Assembly (NCBI RefSeq): GCF_022811925.1
Contig: NZ_CP065511.1
Coordinates: 4,961,001-5,025,000 of the forward strand
Direction: 5' to 3'
DNA length: 64,000 bases
Source of the DNA: Cytobacillus oceanisediminis
GTDB lineage: Bacteria; Bacillota; Bacilli; Bacillales; Cytobacillaceae
In this document: one piece after another, positions 8,410 through 16,446 of the stretch
How positions within the stretch are numbered: the first letter of the stretch is position 1
Layout: each line of letters starts with the position of its first letter
The notes under the pieces: generated by a model
The model's input: the letters and a program-made list of their open reading frames with translations, nothing else
Databases searched by the model: none
What the model was told of the DNA's origin: nothing
Translations under genes and position numbers: made by a program

Positions 8410-9102
8410 TTGAAGAGAGCTATGTTACTGGCATCCATTCTGCTGTCAGGCTGCTCTTCACCTTCCTGGATTACCGGCCAGGAAAGTGAAACCGAATACG
8501 CAGAACAGGAAGACGGCAAAGTGTTAATTGATGCCCCTCATTATTCGCAAAAGCCCGAGCTTGAAAGAGGATGTGAAGTAACCAGTCTTGCCATGCTCCT
8601 GAATCATGCAGGAGAAGATACCGATAAAATGCAATTAGCCGAAAAAATAAACCGTGTTCCTTTCGAAAAAGATGGCTATCGGGGAAATATTCATAAAGGC
8701 ATTGTTGGCAATATGCAGACATTGGATAAACCTGGACTCGGCGCCTACCATGAACCCGTTGCAGAACTGGCGGAAAGCTATTTGCCCGGAAAAATTGAAG
8801 ACCTGACAGGCAGCGGGTTTGACAAAGTAATCGAGCAGCTTGATGACGGGAGACCAGTCTGGGTGATAATCACCAGCACTTACGACGTATTGCCTGATTC
8901 AGAATGGGAAACCTGGGAAACAAAAGATGGCCCGGTCAAAATAACCTACCGAATGCATGCTGTATTAGTCACAGGCTATGATGAAGATCATATCTATGCA
9001 AATGATCCGCTTAAGGAGAAAAATACCCAATACCAAAAGGACAAGTTCATTGCCGGATGGGAACAGATAGGAAGACAGGCAATCACTTATGTGGATAAAT
9101 AA
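8410..9102 (+). CDS. C39-like (papain-fold) lipoprotein peptidase
   Basis: Secreted lipoprotein with a peptidase C39-like fold. The signal ends in LLSGC, giving Cys15 as the lipidated residue. The domain shows the nucleophile region ERGCEVTSLAM (Cys55), the catalytic His in YRMHAVLVTGYDED and the Asp-containing strand YANDPL, the usual Cys-His-Asp order. AAAGGAGTGTGAGTC precedes a TTG start. It probably acts on peptides or peptidoglycan-linked peptides at the cell surface; the substrate is unknown. Its last codons (TAT GTG GAT AAA) form the first of a cluster of DnaA boxes. Confidence 0.8.
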   Translation: MKRAMLLASILLSGCSSPSWITGQESETEYAEQEDGKVLIDAPHYSQKPELERGCEVTSLAMLLNHAGEDTDKMQLAEKINRVPFEKDGYRGNIHKGIVGNMQTLDKPGLGAYHEPVAELAESYLPGKIEDLTGSGFDKVIEQLDDGRPVWVIITSTYDVLPDSEWETWETKDGPVKITYRMHAVLVTGYDEDHIYANDPLKEKNTQYQKDKFIAGWEQIGRQAITYVDK

Positions 9103-9271
9103 AAAACGCGGGTGTATGTGGATAACTTTTTGTCTCGATCATGATCACCTATGTGGATAACTCTATTGTCTCCTTGGATTATCCACTTAGTGTGGATGAA
9201 TCGAACAAAAAACCCCTTTAATTGTGGATACTTCTGAAAAATTGAAAAAATCAATGAATTAGTTATGCACA
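9090..9271. promoter_or_regulatory. Cluster of DnaA boxes
   Basis: Four perfect matches to the DnaA box TTATNCACA (9090-9098, 9117-9125 and 9152-9160 as TGTGGATAA; 9263-9271 as TTATGCACA) and three matches with one mismatch (9179-9187, 9191-9199, 9223-9231) fall within 182 bp between two convergent genes. There is no dnaA or dnaN gene here, so this is not oriC. The layout resembles the chromosomal DnaA-box clusters of B. subtilis that titrate DnaA. Function is inferred. Confidence 0.65.
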
Positions 9272-9289
9272 TTTGGAGATAGTGGGAAG

Positions 9290-9336
9290 CTCAAAAAGGA
9301 AAATAATCCTCAATCGGTGGATTAATTGGGGATTAC
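9290..9336 (-). terminator. Terminator of the LLM oxidoreductase gene
   Basis: An 11-bp stem, TAATCCCCAAT / ATTGAGGATTA on the minus strand with one G-U pair, followed by ATTTTCCTTTTTG. Confidence 0.75.
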
Positions 9337-9342
9337 AAATTC

Positions 9343-10341
9343 TCAACTTAAGCCGAAAGCTTCAGCCAGCAGGGTATACGAATTCAGCTTGCCTTGAAAG
9401 TCATGAATATTGGTGATGACCATAAACTCATCTGTTCCGTAGACTTCGCTGAGCAGCTGCAATTCTTCTTTTATTTTTGCTGGGGTACCAACTAACATCC
9501 GCTTTCGGTTTTCAGTAATTTTTTCTTTTTCCGCATGTGTGAGCTGGATACCTTCAGCTTCTATGCTTGGGATTAATCTCGTATCTCTCCCTTTTTCAAC
9601 TGCCAAAAGCCACATATCCTGGCTCAAAGCCAGCTTCTCGGCCTCTTCCTGTGTCTCAGCGCATACAACAAAAATACACACATTAGCTTTCGGCTCAGCC
9701 AATGCTGCTGAAGGCTGGAATTGGCTGAAATATGTATCCATTGCTCTCTTTCCGTTGGCAGGAGTAATAAAGTGGCCATACGTAAAAGCAGCTCCATGTT
9801 CCGCTGCCAGTCTTGCTCCGCGATGCGTGATTCCAAGAAGCCACAATAGTGCAGGATCTTCAGCCTGTGGAAAAGCTTTTAATTGCTGATAAGGATGGCC
9901 TTCCGGAAGCTCTTTGTTCAAAAACCCCTGCAAATCCCTAAGCTGTCTCGGAAACTCATTCAGACTTTTCCTTACTCCATCTGTCAGGGCAAGCCGGGTG
10001 GTTGCGGATCCTCCGGGAGACCTCCCAATGCCCAAATCTATTCGTCCTGGAAATAGAGTTTGGAGCACATTAAAATTTTCGGCAATTTTATAAGGGCTGT
10101 ATTGCGGCAGAAGGATTCCGCCTGAACCGACCTTAATTCGGCTGGTGCTTGATGCAATATGGGAGATAAGAATTTCCGGTGAGGAGCCAGCCATTCCATT
10201 AGAATTATGATGCTCAGCCACCCAAAAACGAGTGTAGCCAAGCTCTTCTGCCTCTTGGGCGAGCTTGACTGTTTTACGAAAAGTTTCAGCTGCAGTATCC
10301 CCTTTTGCCACGACAGATTGATCCAAAACACTGAGCTTCAT
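9343..10341 (-). CDS. LLM class flavin-dependent oxidoreductase
   Basis: Bacterial-luciferase-like TIM-barrel oxidoreductase using FMN, 332 residues. Typical segments are LSVLDQSVVAKGDTAAETF at the start, FWVAEHHNSNGMAGSSPE, the IKVGSGGILLPQYSPYKIAE strand, and GRIDLGIGRSPGG. A longer frame opens 12 codons upstream, but GGGGGAG lies seven bases before the ATG of MKLSVLDQ, so that start is used. Members of this subgroup (YceB/YwcH-like) are annotated as alkane-type monooxygenases, but the natural substrate is unknown. Monocistronic, with its own terminator. Confidence 0.85.
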   Translation of the reverse strand: MKLSVLDQSVVAKGDTAAETFRKTVKLAQEAEELGYTRFWVAEHHNSNGMAGSSPEILISHIASSTSRIKVGSGGILLPQYSPYKIAENFNVLQTLFPGRIDLGIGRSPGGSATTRLALTDGVRKSLNEFPRQLRDLQGFLNKELPEGHPYQQLKAFPQAEDPALLWLLGITHRGARLAAEHGAAFTYGHFITPANGKRAMDTYFSQFQPSAALAEPKANVCIFVVCAETQEEAEKLALSQDMWLLAVEKGRDTRLIPSIEAEGIQLTHAEKEKITENRKRMLVGTPAKIKEELQLLSEVYGTDEFMVITNIHDFQGKLNSYTLLAEAFGLS

Positions 10342-10482
10342 TAGAACTCCCCCTTTTATTGAAGATGATCTTATCACAATGGATATAGCTTCCTCAAATG
10401 TCTCGACTGCTCAAGCGATTTATTAGGAAATTTACAGCCTTTCTGGTAGTATATGAATGATTTTTTTAGAGGAGGAAAAACG

Positions 10483-11199
10483 ATGCATACATTAAAAGGC
10501 AAAACAGCTCTAATCACAGGAGCAGGCAGAGGGATCGGACGTGCAGCAGCTATCGCGCTCGCGAAAGAAGGCGTCAATATTGGTTTACTTGGCCGCACGA
10601 TTGAAAATCTTGAAAAAATGGCTGATGAACTTAGCCAGTACGATGTGAATGTATCTGCTGCAGCAGCCGATGTAGCCGACCTTGAAGCCGTTACTCATGC
10701 AGTCGAGCATATTAAGTCAGATCTTGGCTCTGTGGATATCCTGATTAACAATGCCGGAATTGCCAAGTTTGGAGGGTTCCTGGAGCTATCTCCCGATGAG
10801 TGGGAAAGCATCATCCAGGTCAACTTGATGGGTGTTTATAATGTTACAAGAGCCGTTCTTCCTGAAATGATCGAACAGAAGTCCGGAGACATTATCAACA
10901 TTGCATCCACAGCCGGCCAAAAAGGCGCACCTGTCACTAGTGCATACAGCGCATCAAAATTTGCCGTTTTAGGCTTAACAGAGTCCCTGATGCTTGAGGT
11001 TCGAAAGCATAATATTCGAGTTAGCGCATTGACTCCAAGCACGGTTGCCACTGACCTTGCGATTGAAACAAACCTGACAGACGGCAACCCGGAAAAGGTT
11101 ATGCAGCCGGAAGACCTCGCAGAATTCATGGTAGCACAGCTGAAATTGAACCCCCGGGTGTTTGTGAAAACAGCAGGCATGTGGTCGACAAATCCATAA
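10483..11199 (+). CDS. Short-chain dehydrogenase (3-ketoacyl-ACP reductase-like)
   Basis: NAD(P)-dependent SDR of 238 residues. The cofactor motif TGAGRGIG is near the N-terminus, NNAG follows in the middle, and the catalytic YSASK is preceded by IASTAGQKG. The overall sequence and the ending WSTNP recall B. subtilis YoxD. The frame extends ten codons further upstream, but AGAGGAGG sits just before the ATG of MHTLKGK, which fixes the start. Annotated relatives are called 3-oxoacyl-ACP reductases. It is not in a fatty-acid gene cluster here, so its true substrate is open. Confidence 0.85.
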   Translation: MHTLKGKTALITGAGRGIGRAAAIALAKEGVNIGLLGRTIENLEKMADELSQYDVNVSAAAADVADLEAVTHAVEHIKSDLGSVDILINNAGIAKFGGFLELSPDEWESIIQVNLMGVYNVTRAVLPEMIEQKSGDIINIASTAGQKGAPVTSAYSASKFAVLGLTESLMLEVRKHNIRVSALTPSTVATDLAIETNLTDGNPEKVMQPEDLAEFMVAQLKLNPRVFVKTAGMWSTNP

Positions 11200-11210
11200 G
11201 ATTTTGGAGA

Positions 11211-11245
11211 AGCCCCAATTGAGTAATGATTGGGGCTTTATGTTT
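11211..11245 (+). terminator. Terminator after the SDR gene
   Basis: AGCCCCAAT / ATTGGGGCT stem followed by a T-rich tract on the plus strand. Confidence 0.85.
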
Positions 11246-11273
11246 CTTTTTGAAATAAACACTTTCTCCCATC

Positions 11274-11302
11274 AAAAAGAGACTGCCTTAAAGACAGTCT
11301 CG
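11274..11302 (-). terminator. Terminator of the marR-MMPL operon
   Basis: GAGACTGTCTT / GGCAGTCTC stem on the minus strand followed by TTTTT, just past the MMPL stop codon. Confidence 0.85.
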
Positions 11303-11309
11303 ACTTAAA

Positions 11310-14300
11310 TTAATTTGCACTTCTTTTAAACGGCCACCAGTTTGCCTGGCCGAAGTTCTTGACCATAACCGGAATAAATAGCGGCAGCACCACAAGTGCA
11401 TAAAGCATCAACCCGACCAGAACGATGGACGCGATCTGCAATAGCGACAGCATTCCAGACGGCATCATTGCCGCGAATGTGCCACCAAGGATTACGGCAG
11501 CTGAGATAATAACAGTGCCCATCTTTTTCATGGATAACAGCATTGCATCTGCGATTGAAAGGTCACGATATTCATTAAAGCGATCCATTAAGAAAATGCT
11601 GTAGTCAACGCCAAGCGCGACAAGAATAACAAATGCAAAGAATGGAACCGCCCAGCTGATTCCCGAATATCCAAGCAGGTTTACAAAAATGGCTTCATTC
11701 ATTGCCATACTAGTATAATAGGTCAAAATTAATGAACCAATTAAATAGATTGGCATTATGATAGACCTGAAAAGGAACACAAGAATAATCGAAATACCAA
11801 GCAGCATCAATACAACTGTACGGGAATAATCCTGATCTGACATTGTGCTCAAATCAGCATTCGTACTTGTAATCCCGCCTACTGCGACAACCGCATTTTC
11901 AAGCTTAGTCCCTTTTGTCGCTCTTTCCACAGCTGCTTTGATCTCATCCACCTGGTTAATGGCTTTGTTGGAATACGGATTTGCTTCAAGCACCACATCC
12001 ATTGTCATAACTTTACGATCCTCTGACAAATAGACATCAAACACCTGGGCAAACTCTTCATCCTCCAGAACTTCAGGAGGCAGATAGAAACCATCCATAT
12101 TTTCCGAATTCGATAAGCCTGCCAGGTAATCCTGTGCCGAACCGAGACCTTCTGATACCTGTTCCAGCCCATCTGCACTCTGGCCAAGACCATCTGTCAG
12201 CTGGCTGATTTGTCCTCCAAGATCCCCAAACCCGGCAAGAAGCTGTTCCTGGCCCCCGCTGATTCCAGTTAAACCGTTTGTCAGCTTCGGAAAATTATCG
12301 ACGATTTGCCCCTGGCCGTCAGCAAGCTGATTAAGGCCTGCCTGCTGGGCTTCGATTCCGTCGATTAGCTGCTGGAGACCTGCAGAAAGATTTGATTGTT
12401 CATTTAAAATCACACCAAATCCATTATTTGCTTCTGCCATTCCACTATTTAACTGAGTTAGCCCCGAATTCAACTCCGTTAAAGCCCCTGTAAGTTCACC
12501 AAGGTTCGTTTGAATAGCCTGTTTGTAAGTTTGGTAGGTTCGATCCGTTTCTAAGTCATAATTTGCCTCAAGATGCTTATACAAGTTATCATTTGCTGCA
12601 CTAATTTCACCAAGTCCTGAACCCACCTTGGCATATCCAGCTTGCAGCTGGGTTAACCCCTCTTGGGTAACCTGGTAACCATTTAATAGTTTTTGATAAT
12701 TAGCTGTGAGTTTTTCCACTCCAGCCTTGGATTTTTCCAAACCATCTTTAATTTGATCTGAACCCACAGACCCCTGACGAATACCATCTTCAATTTTAGC
12801 AAGGTTTGTTTGTATCTCACCAAGGCCGGACTTGATTTCATTGGTACCGGAGATCAAATCGCTGATGCCTTTTGTGGCATTCTGCAGCTCAGGCTCTGAT
12901 TTGGACAGTTCGCTGCTTGCTTCATTTAAGCCGTCTGAAATTTTGTTTAATCCTTCCTTACCTTCTCCGAGGCCTTCTTCAAGAGTCTCAGCTTGTTTGG
13001 CAACAAAGAAGTCTTCGATTGGCTCTCCAGTTGGTCTTGTGACAGATCGGACTGTATCCACCAGATCTACTTTTTCAACCTCTCGGCTGATTTTTTCAGC
13101 CAGGCCAACATATTCTGCCGAGTCCATTTCCTCATCGTTTTTCAAGACGATTTGCGTTGGCATGGATTCTCCTGGCCCAAAGCTGTCAGCAATGGCATTA
13201 AATGCCTTAATGGAATTAACATCTCCACCGATTTCCTCAAGGGAGTTGTAAGAAAGTTCTCCGTCATATGTCACCAGGAAGGGCACACATACGGCTGCTA
13301 CTATAAGCAATGCCAGGAATGGACGCGCCAGTGAGAAACGGCCAACCGTACCCCATAACTTGCTTTCTCCATGCTCGGCACTCTTTTTCGAAGGCCAGAA
13401 AATTTTCTGTCCCAGCACCGCCATAAAGAAAGGCACAATGGTAAATAAAGCAATTAAGAGAATCGCTACACCAATGGCAACAGCAGCTGCTGACTGATAA
13501 AGAATAAACTGCGAGAAGCCTATTGCAGCAAATCCAATCATAACAGCCAAGCCGCTGAAAAATACTGTGCGGCCCGCATTGCGGTATGTTGCCACAATGG
13601 CGTCCGATGTGCTTTCATTATAGGAAAGTTCTTCTTTGAAACGGCTTAGCAGCAGGATACAATAATCTGTTCCAATCCCAAACAGAATCGCAACAAGGAA
13701 AATCTGGGTATAGTTCGAAATCGGGAAATCCAGCCTATCCACTAAAAATGCCACAATGGACTGTGAGGCAAGGTAGGTGAATCCCACTGTCAGCAGAGGG
13801 ATAATTGGCGCAACCACTGACCGGAAAACCAGCAGCAGAACAACCAGAATAAAGACGACTGTGATTCCTTCTGTCTTTTTCAGTCCTTCCTGCGAACTGT
13901 TCATGAGGTCTTCATTGATCAGCCATTCACTCGTATAATAGTGATCTACCTTTGCATCATCAATAGCTGAATAAAGCTCTTCACTCAGCTCCGCTGGCTC
14001 ACGGTCGTTCCAGCTTACATTGACAGAAGCCAGAATCGACTTGCCATCTTCTGAAACAAGCTGTTCTTTCAAGCTTTCTTCATTAAAATGGGTAAGAATT
14101 TCCGTAATTCCCATTTCTTCGCTTTTGTCTTCAAGCGTCCGGATAGCTTTCTCTGCTTCTTTGATTTCTTCTACTGTGAGCTTTTTATCATTATGAAAAA
14201 CAAGTGCGACCTGGGTCTCATCCCCGCCGCCTTCCTGTTTCTGCACTTCTTGCATGATATCCCCGGCAAGTGTGGAAGAATATTCTTCAGGCACAGTAAT

Positions 14301-14414
14301 CTGCCCTTTATCACGGACGAGTTCTGCCATGTTCGGCGCTGCCATAAACAAGCCGGAAACCACTGCGATCCAAACAACAATGACAAGCCATTTTCTTTTA
14401 ATTATTGAATACAC
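11310..14414 (-). CDS. MMPL/RND-type membrane exporter (YdgH-like)
   Basis: A 1034-residue membrane protein of the MMPL branch of the RND superfamily: an N-terminal helix, a first extracytoplasmic domain, five to six helices including GIGTDYCILLLSRFKEE, a second long extracytoplasmic region, and a second helix set including ALGVDYSIFLMDRFNEY. The two GxxxDY motifs in the membrane are the proton-relay signatures of the family. The second soluble region (about residues 480-790) is a chain of short GL-rich heptad-like units expected to form a long helical hairpin. It starts at GTG and lies behind a MarR gene, the B. subtilis ydgG-ydgH arrangement. It probably exports lipids or hydrophobic toxins. 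Confidence 0.85.
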   Translation of the reverse strand: MYSIIKRKWLVIVVWIAVVSGLFMAAPNMAELVRDKGQITVPEEYSSTLAGDIMQEVQKQEGGGDETQVALVFHNDKKLTVEEIKEAEKAIRTLEDKSEEMGITEILTHFNEESLKEQLVSEDGKSILASVNVSWNDREPAELSEELYSAIDDAKVDHYYTSEWLINEDLMNSSQEGLKKTEGITVVFILVVLLLVFRSVVAPIIPLLTVGFTYLASQSIVAFLVDRLDFPISNYTQIFLVAILFGIGTDYCILLLSRFKEELSYNESTSDAIVATYRNAGRTVFFSGLAVMIGFAAIGFSQFILYQSAAAVAIGVAILLIALFTIVPFFMAVLGQKIFWPSKKSAEHGESKLWGTVGRFSLARPFLALLIVAAVCVPFLVTYDGELSYNSLEEIGGDVNSIKAFNAIADSFGPGESMPTQIVLKNDEEMDSAEYVGLAEKISREVEKVDLVDTVRSVTRPTGEPIEDFFVAKQAETLEEGLGEGKEGLNKISDGLNEASSELSKSEPELQNATKGISDLISGTNEIKSGLGEIQTNLAKIEDGIRQGSVGSDQIKDGLEKSKAGVEKLTANYQKLLNGYQVTQEGLTQLQAGYAKVGSGLGEISAANDNLYKHLEANYDLETDRTYQTYKQAIQTNLGELTGALTELNSGLTQLNSGMAEANNGFGVILNEQSNLSAGLQQLIDGIEAQQAGLNQLADGQGQIVDNFPKLTNGLTGISGGQEQLLAGFGDLGGQISQLTDGLGQSADGLEQVSEGLGSAQDYLAGLSNSENMDGFYLPPEVLEDEEFAQVFDVYLSEDRKVMTMDVVLEANPYSNKAINQVDEIKAAVERATKGTKLENAVVAVGGITSTNADLSTMSDQDYSRTVVLMLLGISIILVFLFRSIIMPIYLIGSLILTYYTSMAMNEAIFVNLLGYSGISWAVPFFAFVILVALGVDYSIFLMDRFNEYRDLSIADAMLLSMKKMGTVIISAAVILGGTFAAMMPSGMLSLLQIASIVLVGLMLYALVVLPLFIPVMVKNFGQANWWPFKRSAN

Positions 14415-14442
14415 TCTTTAATCCCCCGCTTTGTTTTCTGAT

Positions 14443-14643
14443 AAAGTGAAACTTCAATCAGTGGGGTTCTCTCCCCCACTGATTGTTAGTTGAGGCCCAC
14501 AGGAAGTGGGTCACAAAGACGTTGCCACAGGACGTGGCGTTTCTTAGTCTTTGTCCCTCTTTCGGGCCTATACGGGCAGTTTGACTCCCGCTCATACTCC
14601 TTCGATTGCTCTGAGTCTATAAGCGGGAGTCTTACTGCCCGTT
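14443..14643. repeat. Hairpin-rich dispersed element, copy 1
   Basis: Fills the gap between the MarR and MMPL genes and includes the last MarR codons. Read on the plus strand, it begins AAAGTGAAACTTC and a hairpin follows (CAATCAGTGGGG with CCCCACTGATTG, 14455-14485). An internal GC-rich segment comes next. It ends with a long inverted repeat: ACGGGCAG (14572) with CTGCCCGT (14635), and GACTCCCGCT (14583) with AGCGGGAGTC (14622). A second copy lies on the minus strand between hisG and hisD. The internal segment 14517-14550 is instead shared with the element in the gapA-pgk gap. Confidence 0.8.
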
Positions 14644-15081
14644 AGACTGCGATAGTACTTTATCCAATTTTTCAAAGGTTTCAATAAACTGCTGGATTTC
14701 GGCCTGATCAAATCTGTTTATCAGCGATTCTACAAGGTTATGAATCTTTTCTTCTGCTTTGACGTACAACTCATTCCCTTTTTCGGTAAGTGTCAGATAG
14801 ACAACCCTGCGATCATTTTCATCTCGCGTTCGCTGAATCAGCCCTTTTTCCCACATGCGCGTGATCATCGCCGTAATCGCGCTCTTTTTCACGTCAAAGA
14901 CTTCTGCAAGCTCTGACGAAGTACAAGATCCCACCTGATTTATGTACCTCAGTGTAAAATGCTGGTCATTGGTCAGATCGCTGCCAATCTGATTTTTCAC
15001 AAGTGATGCAGCCTTTTTCTCAACGGAAAAAGAAACTGCAATATACCGGTCGACCAAATCCTTAATGTTTGGCACATTCAC
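14632..15081 (-). CDS. MarR family transcriptional regulator
   Basis: A 149-residue winged-helix protein with the MarR layout: an N-terminal dimerisation helix, the recognition region CTSSELAEVFDVKKSAITAM, and the wing DENDRRVVYLTLTEKG (the DxRxxxxxLT signature of the family). It starts at GTG with GAGGTGA nine bases upstream. It probably represses itself and the downstream MMPL exporter (compare YdgG of B. subtilis). Its promoter region carries tandem 8-bp repeats that fit an autoregulatory operator. The stop codon lies inside a dispersed hairpin element. Confidence 0.9.
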   Translation of the reverse strand: MNVPNIKDLVDRYIAVSFSVEKKAASLVKNQIGSDLTNDQHFTLRYINQVGSCTSSELAEVFDVKKSAITAMITRMWEKGLIQRTRDENDRRVVYLTLTEKGNELYVKAEEKIHNLVESLINRFDQAEIQQFIETFEKLDKVLSQSNGQ

Positions 15082-15107
15082 TTATATATTCACCTCACAG
15101 AGTAATT

Positions 15108-15155
15108 ATTCTATCGTTTAACTGTTCAACTGTTTAACTATTAACGTAGTTAACT
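15108..15155 (-). promoter_or_regulatory. marR promoter with tandem 8-bp operator repeats
   Basis: Three head-to-tail 8-mers, GTTTAACT, GTTCAACT, GTTTAACT, occupy 15116-15139 with no gaps, and the palindrome AGTTAACT follows at 15148. On the minus strand a -10 candidate TAGAAT (15108-15113) and a -35 candidate TTAAAC (15132-15137) are separated by 18 bp. The repeats therefore cover the promoter, as expected for self-repression. Confidence 0.6.
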
Positions 15156-16145
15156 TTAATGGAGGGTACATGGATTGTCAATAAAAAAATCAAGGGGATA
15201 TTTAGTTCCACGTTTCTCACCTGCCTTCTTTCCGCTAACTGATTGGAGAAGCCTTTTAACGGAGTCTCTTGATTCTATCCCTAAATATTCCTTTGCTTGA
15301 GCATTGGAGATTGATTGGTTAATTAGAAGAGAGTATTCCTGAAGGGATTGAATATGTGCATCATTGGAGAGATGTTTGCAAGCTGAACAGATCCATCTCC
15401 CATGCATTCTTATCATCGGAAAGGAAGAGCATTTCTGGCATTGGACCCCTTGTTTCAGCTCAGCGGGACGTATTTGATATCGCTGGAGGATCTCTGTTAA
15501 AAGGGGAGTATGACTGATTTTCAGTTTATTGATTAGCTTCTTTAACTGCCCGGTGGAATGAGCTTCAGTTTTGTATTTGTTTTTAAAGTAATTAATTTTA
15601 TTGGGAATTTCTGAGGAAGGTATAACAAATTGAGGGGTGTTTTTATCGCGGGGATCGAATTTGATGACCGATCGTTCATTGCCTATAACGACCAGAGGCT
15701 CGATCGGCGGCACGGGAAATCTTTGTTCTTGTATCCAGCTTTTTAAGTGATAGGCTTGTCTTTTTACCTGTTTTACCGGGTCTGGAAATCCCTCCTCTTT
15801 ATCTTCGATCGTACGAACCAGCTGGTTAAATGCAAGATTAAAATAGAGTGAACCTGAAATATTCTTAACCTCCAGGATGGAGATGAAAAATGGGGTGAGA
15901 ATGAGGATATCTATTTGAAAGTAATGTTTACCAGCAGAGAGTCTTAAATCATGGAAAATGTAATAATCCTTCTCTGGAAGATAGCTTAAATGATATTCAA
16001 GAGACTTTTCACCTTTGTATCCTGCCTTTTGTTTAGCATAATCCTCTTCGATGAATCTCCTTTTTGAATGGTTATCGGGAATTCTGTTCAAAAGTGCCTC
16101 CAATTGGTGCAGCAGGAATGGCTTTGTTTTTGATTTTACAATCAT
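15156..16145 (-). CDS. NERD-domain protein with C-terminal zinc ribbon (paralog 1)
   Basis: A 329-residue protein. The NERD (nuclease-related) domain spans about 40-150 with G-E at 45-46, Asp79 (FQIDI) and the E-x-K pair Glu92/Lys94 (LEVKN), the pattern of restriction-like PD-(D/E)xK nucleases. A zinc ribbon follows with Cys236, Cys239, Cys253 and Cys256, then a short C-terminal helical region. Nuclease activity is a family prediction only. GAAGGAG precedes the ATG. The upstream gap contains periodic repeat array B. A clear paralog with the same domains and start lies 9 kb away, also beside an array. The function of such proteins in Bacilli is unknown. Confidence 0.8.
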   Translation of the reverse strand: MIVKSKTKPFLLHQLEALLNRIPDNHSKRRFIEEDYAKQKAGYKGEKSLEYHLSYLPEKDYYIFHDLRLSAGKHYFQIDILILTPFFISILEVKNISGSLYFNLAFNQLVRTIEDKEEGFPDPVKQVKRQAYHLKSWIQEQRFPVPPIEPLVVIGNERSVIKFDPRDKNTPQFVIPSSEIPNKINYFKNKYKTEAHSTGQLKKLINKLKISHTPLLTEILQRYQIRPAELKQGVQCQKCSSFPMIRMHGRWICSACKHLSNDAHIQSLQEYSLLINQSISNAQAKEYLGIESRDSVKRLLQSVSGKKAGEKRGTKYPLDFFIDNPCTLH

Positions 16146-16203
16146 ATTTAGACTCCTTCTTTAAAATTCAATTAAACATTCTGCTTGCAGGAATCAGATT
16201 CCT

Positions 16204-16330
16204 GCCTTATGGGCGAAATTTCAATTTTATGAGCGAAATTTGAGATTTATGAGCGATTTTTTAATTTTATGAGCGAAATTTTAAATTTATCGGCGAAAAA
16301 CCACGATTTATGAGCGAAACTGCAAAAAGC
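16204..16330. repeat. Array B of 20-21 bp periodic repeats, core GAGCGA
   Basis: Six units whose GCGA cores start at 16213, 16233, 16253, 16273, 16293 and 16314 (periods 20, 20, 20, 20, 21). Most read TTTAT-GA-GCGAAATT. The first has GG and the fifth CG in place of GA, the third has GCGATTTT, and the last ends in TGCAAAAA as in array A. It occupies the divergent gap between NERD gene 1 and the FMN reductase, so it overlaps or abuts both promoters. Confidence 0.85.
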
Positions 16331-16446
16331 ACCATAAACAATCCAACTGCAGATAAAGCAATAATGTTATGTAAAATTACTTTCGTTGCTTCCCCAAATA
16401 TTTTTATGTAAAATTCAAAGAAGATAGTAACGAAGGGGCGATTTTG

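Noticed and set aside
9090..9271. Replication origin
   Set aside because: Although DnaA boxes are dense, there is no dnaA, dnaN or AT-rich unwinding element beside them, and flanking genes are not origin-linked.
16204..16330. CRISPR array in the periodic repeats
   Set aside because: Units are only 20-21 bp with no separate spacers, the variable part is short and AT-rich, and there are no cas genes anywhere in the window.
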